Assembly: GCF_001898175.1 (NCBI RefSeq)
Contig: NZ_MKTH01000014.1
Span: 850-64,849 of the forward strand
Reading direction: 5' to 3'
From: Cellulomonas sp. 73-92
GTDB taxonomy: Bacteria; Actinomycetota; Actinomycetes; Actinomycetales; Cellulomonadaceae
Length of the DNA: 64,000 bases
Shown here: positions 23,597-31,361 of the stretch, piece after piece
Layout: each line of letters opens with the position of its first letter
How positions within the stretch are numbered: position 1 is the stretch's first letter
Made by a program: the position numbers and the translations under genes
The notes under the pieces: model-generated
What the model saw: the letters and a program-made list of their open reading frames with translations, nothing else
Told to the model about the DNA's origin: nothing
The model's database searches: none

Positions 23597-24361
23597 TCAG
23601 CGCGACAGCCAGCCGCCGTCGACGGCGACGATCGAGCCGTGCATGTAGTCGGACGCTGCCGACGAGAGGTACACGACGGTGCCCTGCAGGTCGGCGGCCG
23701 TGCCCCAGCGACCCGCTGGGATGCGGCCGAGGATGGCGGCGTCGCGGTCCGCGTCGGCCCGCAGCGGGGCGGTGTTGTCGGTGGCGAAGTAGCCCGGGGC
23801 GATCGCGTTGACGTTGATCCCCAGGGGGGCCCACTCGGTGGCCAGGGAGCGCGTCACGCCGGCGATGGCGCTCTTGGCCGCCGCGTAGGACAGGACGTTG
23901 ATGCCACCCTGGAACGAGAGCATCGAGGCGATGTTGACGATCTTCCCGTGGCCGGCGCGCGCCATGACACGGGCCGCGGCCTGCGACAGGAAGACCACGG
24001 CCGTCAGGTTGATCTGGATGACGTCGTCCCAGTTCTCCTGCGAGAACTCGAGCGCGGGCTGGCGGCGGATGATCCCCGCGTTGTTCACGAGGACGTCGAG
24101 GCCGCCGAAGGTGTCGACCACCTCGGCGACCACGCCGGTCAGCTGCTCCGGCGTCGCGGTCGACAGGTCGCACACGACCTGGTGCACCCGGCGGCCCAGG
24201 CCCTGGATCCGGTCCGCGGTCTCCGGGCAGCCGGTGCGGTCGAGCAGCACGACGTCGGCACCCGCCTCCGCCAGGGCCAGCGCGTAGCCCTGCCCGAGGC
24301 CGCGGCCGGCGCCCGTGACGAGGGCGACCTTCCCGTCGAGGGAGAACTGGTCGAGGATCAC
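23597..24361 (-). CDS. kduD: 2-dehydro-3-deoxy-D-gluconate 5-dehydrogenase
   Basis: Short-chain dehydrogenase of 254 aa that reduces 3-deoxy-D-glycero-2,5-hexodiulosonate to KDG with NAD(P)H. It has the cofactor motif GAGRGLGQG, NNAG, the catalytic Ser near SMLSFQG, and YAAAK. The C-terminal Asp- and Gly-rich end GSIVAVDGGWLSR is typical. The start GTG 24361 overlaps the kduI stop by 4 nt; longer starts would read through kduI sequence. The kduI-kduD pairing makes the functional call strong. Confidence 0.92.
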   Translation of the reverse strand: MILDQFSLDGKVALVTGAGRGLGQGYALALAEAGADVVLLDRTGCPETADRIQGLGRRVHQVVCDLSTATPEQLTGVVAEVVDTFGGLDVLVNNAGIIRRQPALEFSQENWDDVIQINLTAVVFLSQAAARVMARAGHGKIVNIASMLSFQGGINVLSYAAAKSAIAGVTRSLATEWAPLGINVNAIAPGYFATDNTAPLRADADRDAAILGRIPAGRWGTAADLQGTVVYLSSAASDYMHGSIVAVDGGWLSR

Positions 24362-25176
24362 GCGAGCTCCTTGGGGTCGTAGGTGACGACGTCGGCGTAG
24401 TCGACGTTCTCGCCGGCCATCGCCCACACGAACGAGTAGGCGCCGGTCGCCGAGGCGCAGTGGATGGACCAGGGCGGGGAGACGACGACGTCACGGTCGT
24501 GCAGGATCAGCTGGCGGGTGGCGCTCGGCTCACCCATGAGGTGCACCAGCACGTCGTCGCCGAGCCCGGTGTAGAGGTAGACCTCGGTGCGGCGGTTGTG
24601 CACGTGCGGCGGCATGGTGTTCCACACGCTGCCGGGTTCGAGGGTCGTGATCCCGAGCACCAGCTGGTTGGACTCGATGCCGTCCGCGTGGATGTAGCGG
24701 CGGATGGTGCGGTGGTTCGACTGCTCGAGCGAGCCGAGCTCCGCGGCGAACACCTCGTCGCGCCCGGCGAGCGCGGGGCTGCACGCCCGGTGCGCCGGGG
24801 CCGTGACCAGGTACACGGCACCCGTGCCGCGCACGACGACCTCCCGCGTGCCCATCGGCAGGTACAGGACGTCCTGCGGGCCGACCGCGTATGTGGCGCC
24901 GTCGGCCACCACCTCGACGGTCCCGGCGATCCCGACGACGCCGAGCTCGCGGCGCTCGAGCAGGTAGGCGGCCTTGATCTCGTCGGGCGCGGTCAGCGCG
25001 ACCTCGTGGCCGTCGACGACCAGGCCGCCGACGAGCATCCGGTCGTCATGGGCGTAGCCCCACGACACCTCGCCGGTGGTGAACAGGCCCGAGAGGACGA
25101 ACCGCTCGCGGAGGGTGCCGCCGTCGAGCCGGCCGACGTCGTCGGGGTGGGTGCTCCAGAGGCGGGTGACGCTCAT
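24358..25176 (-). CDS. kduI: 5-keto-4-deoxyuronate isomerase
   Basis: Cupin-type isomerase of 272 aa that converts 5-keto-4-deoxyuronate, released from unsaturated uronides, to the hexodiulosonate used by KduD. Metal ligands are visible in MPPHVHNRRTEVYLY (two His and a Glu) and a later His in SPPWSIHCASA. AAGGAG precedes ATG 25176, and the ATG overlaps the stop of the FAH gene (ATGA). Length matches the family. Confidence 0.95.
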   Translation of the reverse strand: MSVTRLWSTHPDDVGRLDGGTLRERFVLSGLFTTGEVSWGYAHDDRMLVGGLVVDGHEVALTAPDEIKAAYLLERRELGVVGIAGTVEVVADGATYAVGPQDVLYLPMGTREVVVRGTGAVYLVTAPAHRACSPALAGRDEVFAAELGSLEQSNHRTIRRYIHADGIESNQLVLGITTLEPGSVWNTMPPHVHNRRTEVYLYTGLGDDVLVHLMGEPSATRQLILHDRDVVVSPPWSIHCASATGAYSFVWAMAGENVDYADVVTYDPKELA

Positions 25177-26060
25177 CGTGCTGCTCCTTGGTGGTGTGCG
25201 AGGCGGGACGGGCTGTCGGCCACCGGGTTCGTCAGGGTTCCCAGGTGCCCGATGGTGATCGAGACCACGTCGCCGGGCTGCAGGAAGCGCTCGCCGCGGG
25301 CGAGCACCTCCGGCAGCTTCTGCGGCGTGCCGGTGGCGATGACGTCGCCCGGCAGGAGCGTCATCACCTGGCTGAGGTAGGAGACGAGCCACGCGACGCC
25401 GAACACCATGACGGCGGTGGTGCTGCGCAGCGTCACCTCGCCGTTGAGCGCCAGCTCGACCGTCAGGTCCTGCGGGTCGGGCACCTCGTCCGCCGTCACC
25501 AGCGCCGGACCGAGCGGCCCGAACGTGTCGAACGACTTGCCCGGCACCCACTGGCTGCCGTGGCGCTGCCAGTCGCGCGCGGAGACGTCGTTGAAGATCG
25601 CGTAGCCGGCGACGTGGGCGAGCGCCTCGTCCTGCGGCACCTCGTGGGCGGGCGAGCCGATGATCACGGCGAGCTCGGCCTCGTAGTCGACCTCGTCGGA
25701 GGCCAGCGGCCGCCAGATGGGCGCGCCGGGGCCGGTGATCGTGTTGGCCGTCTTGGCGAAGACGTCCGGGTACTGCGGGTCCTCGACCACCTGGTGGCCC
25801 CGGTAGTTGTAGCCGATGCACACGATCTTGCCGGGGTCGGGCACCGGCGCCAGGAGCCGCACGTCCGCCAGCGGCAGCCCGGCGCCGGCTCCGGCGTGGG
25901 CGACGAGGTCGCGGACACGGTCGAGCCCGCCCGAGGCGAGGAGCCGCACCATGCTCGCCGGGACGGACGCGTCCGCCGCCGGCAGGTCGAGCACGCGGTC
26001 GCCGGGCAGCAGGGCGCCGGGGCGGACGGACCCGCCGTGCTCGAAGGTCACCAGGCGCAT
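25173..26060 (-). CDS. Fumarylacetoacetate hydrolase family protein
   Basis: Protein of 295 aa with the FAH fold. The N-terminal segment ends in KIVCIGYNYRGH. The metal site residues lie in DEVDYEAELAVIIG (ExE) and a downstream Asp near YAIFNDVSARD, and the C-terminal GDVIATGTPQKL is typical. Family members hydrolyse or isomerise 2-oxo acids, such as 2,4-didehydro-3-deoxy acids or hydroxyheptadienedioate. No step of the standard KduI-KduD-KdgK-Eda route needs it, so it points to an extra sugar acid in this pathway. It lies 10 nt after the GH88 stop in the transcript. Confidence 0.85.
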   Translation of the reverse strand: MRLVTFEHGGSVRPGALLPGDRVLDLPAADASVPASMVRLLASGGLDRVRDLVAHAGAGAGLPLADVRLLAPVPDPGKIVCIGYNYRGHQVVEDPQYPDVFAKTANTITGPGAPIWRPLASDEVDYEAELAVIIGSPAHEVPQDEALAHVAGYAIFNDVSARDWQRHGSQWVPGKSFDTFGPLGPALVTADEVPDPQDLTVELALNGEVTLRSTTAVMVFGVAWLVSYLSQVMTLLPGDVIATGTPQKLPEVLARGERFLQPGDVVSITIGHLGTLTNPVADSPSRLAHHQGAAR

Positions 26061-26070
26061 GAGGAGCCGC

Positions 26071-27249
26071 TCACCAGTACAGCGTCCAGCCGGGCAGCAC
26101 CTTGCGGGCGAGGGCCTCGAGGTAGAAGTAGTCCCCCCAGAGCGTGCCCTCGTCGACGCCGATCGAGCTCGGCCAGTCGTAGACGCCGTGCAGCAGGAGG
26201 GCGTTCGACCCCGCGACCGGCGTGTACGCCTCCGCCAGCGACGCCAGGATCGCGTCGGCCCGCTCGCGGTAGCGGTCCCGGTCCGGGCCGTCGGGCAGCC
26301 AGCCGACGACCTCGGCGAGCCCGCAGACCGCGATGGCGGCCGCGGAGCTGTCGCGCGGCTGGTCGTCGCCGTCCGTGAAGTCCAGGTCCCAGTACGCGAC
26401 GCCGTCGGCGGGCAGGTGCGCCAGGAAGTAGTCCGCGCACGTGCGCGCCGCGTCGAGGAACGACTCGTCGTGCGTGTACCGGTAGTTCAGCGCGAAGCCG
26501 TAGATGCCCCACGCCTGGCCGCGCGCCCAGCACGAGTCGTCCGTGAAGCCCTGCTGCGTGGAGCCACGCAGCGGCCGGCCCGTGACGACGTCCCACCAGA
26601 ACGTGTGGAACGTGGTCCCGTCGGGCCGGATCATCTGGTCCCGCAGCTGCGCGGTGTGCCGGCGCGCCGCGTCGGCGTACCGCTCGTCGCCGGTCTGCTC
26701 GGTCGCCCAGTAGAGCAGCGGCATGTTCATCAGCGAGTCGATGATCGTCCGGCCACGCTGACCGGGGTCCTCGAGGCTGCCCCAGGCCTGGATGATCCCG
26801 GCAGGCTCGAGGAACCGGGTCATGAGGTGGTCGGCGGCGGCCAGGGCGGCGTCGCGCGCGCCCCGGTCGGCGAGCAGCCGCCACGGTGCCACGCACGCGA
26901 GCGTGTAGAGGAAGCCGAGGTCGTGCGTGTCGAGGTCGATGCCCCGCTCGACCCGGTCCACGAAGCTCGCCACGGTGCCCGACGCCGCGACACGGAACTC
27001 CTCGTCGCCCGTCAGCTCCCAGGCGAGCCAGAGCTGGCCCGGCCAGAAGCTCGTCGTCCACCCGCGGTTGGCCCCGGCGGGGAGCCGGTCGGTCGCCGGT
27101 CGGGGCGGGTAGACGCCGCCGCGCGTCGTGTCGTCCGGGTACCCGGCGGCGAACGCGGCGATGTTGGCTCGCACGGTGGTCAGCGCGGTGGCGAGCGCCG
27201 CGTCGGTGCTCGTGGCGGCGGGGGTCTGGTCCGCCTGGATCGGCGTCAT
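26071..27249 (-). CDS. Unsaturated glucuronyl hydrolase, GH88 family
   Basis: Alpha6/alpha6-barrel hydrolase of 392 aa. It removes the 4,5-unsaturated uronic acid that polysaccharide lyases leave at the non-reducing end. Two conserved catalytic-region aspartates are visible: Asp110 in DTHDLGFLYTL and Asp171 in TIIDSLMNMPLLYWA. WDVVTGRPLRGSTQQGF and DSCWARGQAWGIYGF are further family hallmarks. No signal peptide, so it acts on imported oligosaccharides. The product 5-keto-4-deoxyuronate feeds KduI. AAGGAA precedes ATG 27249. Confidence 0.93.
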   Translation of the reverse strand: MTPIQADQTPAATSTDAALATALTTVRANIAAFAAGYPDDTTRGGVYPPRPATDRLPAGANRGWTTSFWPGQLWLAWELTGDEEFRVAASGTVASFVDRVERGIDLDTHDLGFLYTLACVAPWRLLADRGARDAALAAADHLMTRFLEPAGIIQAWGSLEDPGQRGRTIIDSLMNMPLLYWATEQTGDERYADAARRHTAQLRDQMIRPDGTTFHTFWWDVVTGRPLRGSTQQGFTDDSCWARGQAWGIYGFALNYRYTHDESFLDAARTCADYFLAHLPADGVAYWDLDFTDGDDQPRDSSAAAIAVCGLAEVVGWLPDGPDRDRYRERADAILASLAEAYTPVAGSNALLLHGVYDWPSSIGVDEGTLWGDYFYLEALARKVLPGWTLYW

Positions 27250-27330
27250 GGTCGGGATTCCTTGCTGTCGTGGGCGCGCGGCGGCTGGCCGGTGCCGGGT
27301 CGAAGGTCGTCGGGCGGGCGGCGGCCCGCG

Positions 27331-28008
27331 TCACGTGGGCGAGGGGGCCTCGTGGGCCGGGAGGGCGGGCCGCAGGCTGAAGCGGCTGTTCGCCCAGACG
27401 ACGTAGAGCAGCGGGGCGGTGGCCAGCCCGATCGCGAGCGCCGGCTTGGCCGCCAGCAGCCCGACGAGGAGCGCGAGGACGGCGAGCGACACCACCGTGA
27501 GGTACCAGCGGCGCGCGCCCAGGTAGAGCGCCGCCTTGAGGACGGCGCGCAGCCGCGCCCCGGGCACCTCGGCGGTCGCCACGAGCGCGAGGAGGGTGGT
27601 CGCGACGACGAGGAGCGCCACCACGCCGAGCACGGGGACGGCCCAGGCCGCCACGGGGCGGGTGGCGGCGGCATGCGCATCGACGCCCAGCACGACGAGC
27701 GTGGCGGCGGCCAGCGCCCCGATGGTCGCCGCCCGCCGGAACGACGTGCGCCACGTCCTCGCGAACGTGCGGATGACGCCGATCGTCGGGTCCGCGGAGT
27801 AGGCGGCGAACACCGCGAACGCGGCGGCCAGGGTCGGGGTGGCCAGCGGCAGCAGCACGGCGAGCAGCGGCCACGAGGACGCCGGGTCGGTGGTCAGCAG
27901 CACCGCCAGCAGCGGGGCGAGGCCCACCGCGAGCAGCGCGTTGGTCACCAGGCCCAGGTAGGCGACCGAGAACACCGTCTCGTAGGTCTCGTGCGAGGTC
28001 CGGCGCAT
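27331..28008 (-). CDS. DUF624 (YesL-like) membrane protein
   Basis: Protein of 225 aa with five or six transmembrane segments. The first (residues about 15-38) is followed by the family-type stretch PTLAAAFAVFAAYSADP. YesL-like proteins are commonly encoded with carbohydrate ABC importers that serve uronate or rhamnogalacturonan use. Their role is not settled. ATG 28008 lies 5 nt after the stop of the upstream permease gene. Confidence 0.8.
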   Translation of the reverse strand: MRRTSHETYETVFSVAYLGLVTNALLAVGLAPLLAVLLTTDPASSWPLLAVLLPLATPTLAAAFAVFAAYSADPTIGVIRTFARTWRTSFRRAATIGALAAATLVVLGVDAHAAATRPVAAWAVPVLGVVALLVVATTLLALVATAEVPGARLRAVLKAALYLGARRWYLTVVSLAVLALLVGLLAAKPALAIGLATAPLLYVVWANSRFSLRPALPAHEAPSPT

Positions 28009-28013
28009 CGCCG

Positions 28014-28904
28014 TCAGCCCTTGAGCCCGCTCGTGGCGATGCCCTCGACGAAGTACCGCTGGCCGAGCAGGAAGATCACGGCGACGGGCACCACCGACAG
28101 GGTCAGCCCCGTGAACAGCAGGGCGTAGTTCGCGTCGAACAGCGTGGTGATGAAGGTCTGCAGGCCGAGCTGCAGCGTCCAGAGCTTGGAGTCGCGCAGG
28201 TAGATCAGCGGCCCCATGTAGTCGTTCCACGTGTTGACGAACGTCAGCAGCGTGAGGCTGGCGATGGCCGGCGTGGACAGCGGCAGCATGATCCGGGCCC
28301 AGATGCCGTACTCGGACAGGCCGTCGATCCGCGCCGCCTCGGACAGCTCCTCGGGGATCGACTCGAAGTACTGCTTCATGAGGAACACGCCGAACGCGCC
28401 GAACGCCTGCAGCAGGATGATCGACCACAGGGTGTTGGTGAGGTGAGCCTTCCCCATCATGATGAACTGCGGGATCATGTACGACTGCCACGGCACGGCG
28501 ATGGTGCCGATGTACGTGAGGAACAGGACGTCGCGCCCGGGGAACCGCATCCGCGCGAACCCGTAGGCCGCGAACGAGCCGGTGAGCACCTGCAGGAAGG
28601 TCACGGCGACCGACAGCACGATGGTGTTCTTCCACCAGGTGCCGATGTCCGAGCCGGTCCAGATCTTGACGTAGTTGCCCCAGTGCCAGCTCGGCGGGAT
28701 CCACGAGATGTGGATGGTGAACACGTCGTTGGGGCCCTTGAGCGAGCTCATGACCATCCAGAAGAACGGCAGGAGCACGCCCGCGGCGGCGACGATCAGC
28801 AGCGCGTACCCGAGGGCGCGGGCGGCGCGGCGCCCGGGCGTCATGGGCTTCTCGCGAGCCGCCGAAGCGGTCTGGGTGGCCGGGGTCTCGATGAGCGTCG
28901 TCAT
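28014..28904 (-). CDS. Carbohydrate ABC transporter permease (MalG type)
   Basis: Inner-membrane permease of 296 aa with six predicted helices and the EAA loop EELSEAARIDGLSEYGI that contacts the ATPase. It pairs with the next permease and the lipoprotein upstream. The ATG overlaps the stop of the partner permease by one base (TGATG). No ATP-binding subunit lies in the operon, so a shared MsmK-like ATPase elsewhere is expected. Confidence 0.93.
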   Translation of the reverse strand: MTTLIETPATQTASAAREKPMTPGRRAARALGYALLIVAAAGVLLPFFWMVMSSLKGPNDVFTIHISWIPPSWHWGNYVKIWTGSDIGTWWKNTIVLSVAVTFLQVLTGSFAAYGFARMRFPGRDVLFLTYIGTIAVPWQSYMIPQFIMMGKAHLTNTLWSIILLQAFGAFGVFLMKQYFESIPEELSEAARIDGLSEYGIWARIMLPLSTPAIASLTLLTFVNTWNDYMGPLIYLRDSKLWTLQLGLQTFITTLFDANYALLFTGLTLSVVPVAVIFLLGQRYFVEGIATSGLKG

Positions 28905-29845
28905 CAGGCAGCCCTCCGCTTGTTGACGACGAACTGGACGATCGTGATGACGATGCAGATGAGGAACAGGACCACCGACGCCGCCGAGGCGTAGCCGAAC
29001 TGGAACTCCTGGAAGCCCTTCTGGTAGATGAACTGCGAGATCACCAGGGTGCTCGTGCCCGGACCGCCCTCGGTCATGACGAGGATCAGGTCGAGGATCT
29101 TGAACGAGGCGATCGTCAGCATGACGGTGACGAAGAACATCGTCGGGCGCAGGCACGGCATGGTGACGTTGCGGAACCGCTGCCAGGCGTTGGCCCCGTC
29201 GACCCGCGCCGCCTCGTAGAGCTCGCGCGGCACGGTCTGCAGGCCGGCGAGGAACAGGATCATGTAGTAGCCCATCTCGCGCCACGTGCCGACGATGATG
29301 ACGGCGGGCATCGACCACTGGGCCGAGGTGGTCCACCCGGGCGGGTTGGCCACGCCGAGGACGTGCAGCACCTGGTTGATCGGCCCGTACTTGGGGCTGA
29401 AGAGCAGGTTCCAGACGATGGCGATCGCGACGATCGACGTGATGTACGGGAAGAACGCGGCGGTGCGGAAGAACGCGACGCCGCGCAGCTTCTGGTTGAG
29501 CAGCAGCGCCAGGGCGAGCGAGACGACGATCGTCAGCGGGATGTGGAACACCGCGTAGTAGAAGGTGTTCCGGACCGCCGTGGCGAAGGTCGCGTCGTGC
29601 AGCAGCCGCTTGAAGTTCGCCAGGCCGGTCCAGGTGGCCGACCCGAACACGTCCCAGTTGGTGAACGCCATGTAGAAGAGCACGAGCACCGGGATCAGCG
29701 TCAGGAGGGCGAACCCGACGAAGTTCGGCAGGATGAACGTCCACCCGATCGCGGTGTTCCGCCGGCGGATCTTGCGGCCCGGGTTCGGGCGCCGTGGCGT
29801 GCGGCGCGTGCCGGGTGCGGCGTCATCAACCGTGATGGTCGCCAT
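28904..29845 (-). CDS. Carbohydrate ABC transporter permease (MalF type)
   Basis: Permease of 313 aa with a basic N-terminus, six helices and the EAA loop RELYEAARVDGANAWQRF. AAGGAG lies upstream of ATG 29845. It forms the membrane channel with the MalG-type partner for uptake of uronate oligosaccharides, as inferred from the operon. A 16-bp hairpin separates it from the binding-protein gene. Confidence 0.93.
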   Translation of the reverse strand: MATITVDDAAPGTRRTPRRPNPGRKIRRRNTAIGWTFILPNFVGFALLTLIPVLVLFYMAFTNWDVFGSATWTGLANFKRLLHDATFATAVRNTFYYAVFHIPLTIVVSLALALLLNQKLRGVAFFRTAAFFPYITSIVAIAIVWNLLFSPKYGPINQVLHVLGVANPPGWTTSAQWSMPAVIIVGTWREMGYYMILFLAGLQTVPRELYEAARVDGANAWQRFRNVTMPCLRPTMFFVTVMLTIASFKILDLILVMTEGGPGTSTLVISQFIYQKGFQEFQFGYASAASVVLFLICIVITIVQFVVNKRRAA

Positions 29846-29881
29846 GGGCGGTGCTCCTTCGTCGGGTGGTCGTGGTGCCGG

Positions 29882-29919
29882 GGTCGTCCCGGCCGGCGTC
29901 GCCGCCGGCCGGGACGACC
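29882..29919 (-). terminator. Intercistronic 16-bp hairpin between binding protein and permeases
   Basis: 29882-29897 pairs perfectly with 29904-29919 across a 6-nt loop. This is the usual place for a partial terminator or mRNA-stabilising hairpin that gives excess binding protein over permeases. Confidence 0.75.
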
Positions 29920-29957
29920 GTCACTCGCGGTGGTCGGTCCCGCAGGACCGGCCGGGA

Positions 29958-31304
29958 TCAGCCGAGGCCGACCTCGTCGTGCACGCGCTTCGTGGCCTGG
30001 GCCAGGGCGGCGTCGATCGAGGAGGAGCCGGACATGATCGCGGTGTGGGCGTCGCCCAGGATCTTCTGCACGGCGGCCGTGTTCTTGTCCGTCGGGTTCT
30101 CCGGCGCGGTCTTGTGCGTGGTCCACGCGAACTTGGACAGCGCGTCGGTCGGGGCGCCGGCGGTGGCGAAGTAGGTGGTCGCCACGGTGTCGGACGTCAG
30201 GGCCGGCGTGATGCCGATCTGCGCGAGGGCCTTGGCGGCGTCCTCGCTGGCGGCGAAGGCCAGGAAGTCCTTCGCGGCCTGCATCTTCTTGGCGTCGATG
30301 GCCTTGTTGATGCCGAAGCCGGTCGGGTCACCGAAGGTCAGCGGGGTGGCGCTGGTGCCGGTGGTGGACTTGTCCAGCTGCGGGATCGGCGCGAAGCCCC
30401 AGGCGAACTTGTCGGCGTCGCCGGACTTCTGCTGCGCGATGAGCGTCGCGACGAACCACGAGCCCATCGGCATCATCGCCGCCTGCTGCTTGCCGAACTC
30501 CGCCTGGTAGGTGAGCTTGCTCGTCGTGATCGTGCCGGCGTCCACCTGGGCGCCCGCCGACTGGAGGTCGAGGGCACGCTGGTAGTACGGCTTCATGTAG
30601 TCGTACTTGCCGGACAGGATGTTGGCACCCGGGGTCTGCGAGTTCGCGAAGCCCTGGATCACCGACTGCCAGCTGTGCTGGTAGGTGCCGAGCGCCTGGC
30701 TGCCGGCGCCCTTGAGCTTGGTCGTCAGCTGCTTGGCGGCCGCGGCGTAGTCGTCCCACGTCCACGAGCCGTCGGGGATGGCGACGCCCGCCTTGTCGAA
30801 GAGGTCCTTGTTGTAGAAGAGGACCCACGAGTCGTTGCGGTACGGAAGGGCGTACTGCTTGCCGTCCACCTCGTACGACTTCACGCCGTTGATGCCCTGC
30901 GGCAGGCCGGCGACGAGGTCGCTGACGTCGACGAGCTTGGGCGCGAAGACGGTCACGTAGGAGACGTTCTTCTGCGTGATGATGTCCGGCGCCGCGTTCG
31001 CCGCGAGGTCGGCCGTGATGAGGTCGTTGTACTTCGAGGCGTCGTACTCCTTGAGCGTCACGGTGACGTTGGAGTGCTTGGCGTGGAAGGCGTCGGCCAG
31101 CACCTTGAACTCCGGCGTGGTCGCCAGGCTCCAGCCGGACACCGTCAGCTCGACGGGCGCGGCGGGCGCAGTGGCCACGCCGGTGTCGGTGCCGCCCGAC
31201 GCCTGGGACGTCGGGGTGCCGCCGCTGGTGCCGCCGCTGCATGCGGCGAGCGCGAGCGAGGCCACAGCGGCCAGGGCGGCCACCGCGGGGATCGAGCGCT
31301 TCAT
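29958..31304 (-). CDS. Extracellular sugar-binding lipoprotein
   Basis: Family 1 solute-binding protein of 448 aa. The signal peptide ends in the lipobox LALAAC with Cys22 as the lipidation site, followed by a Gly/Ser/Thr linker. The mature part shows typical features, for example PDGSWTWDDYAAAAKQL and PMGSWFVATLIAQQ. It would capture oligosaccharides outside the membrane for the two permeases. AAAGGAG precedes the ATG. Confidence 0.93.
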   Translation of the reverse strand: MKRSIPAVAALAAVASLALAACSGGTSGGTPTSQASGGTDTGVATAPAAPVELTVSGWSLATTPEFKVLADAFHAKHSNVTVTLKEYDASKYNDLITADLAANAAPDIITQKNVSYVTVFAPKLVDVSDLVAGLPQGINGVKSYEVDGKQYALPYRNDSWVLFYNKDLFDKAGVAIPDGSWTWDDYAAAAKQLTTKLKGAGSQALGTYQHSWQSVIQGFANSQTPGANILSGKYDYMKPYYQRALDLQSAGAQVDAGTITTSKLTYQAEFGKQQAAMMPMGSWFVATLIAQQKSGDADKFAWGFAPIPQLDKSTTGTSATPLTFGDPTGFGINKAIDAKKMQAAKDFLAFAASEDAAKALAQIGITPALTSDTVATTYFATAGAPTDALSKFAWTTHKTAPENPTDKNTAAVQKILGDAHTAIMSGSSSIDAALAQATKRVHDEVGLG

Positions 31305-31349
31305 CCTTGCTCCTTTGACTCAGGGCCCGTCGTTGGGCCTGCTACCACG

Positions 31350-31359
31350 GAACCGGGTC
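31350..31359. promoter_or_regulatory. Candidate second operator upstream of the binding-protein gene
   Basis: GAACCGGGTC matches the core of the palindrome at 33434-33443 (GAACCGGTTC) at 9 of 10 positions. It lies 46 nt upstream of the binding-protein start. Confidence 0.35.
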
Positions 31360-31361
31360 GC

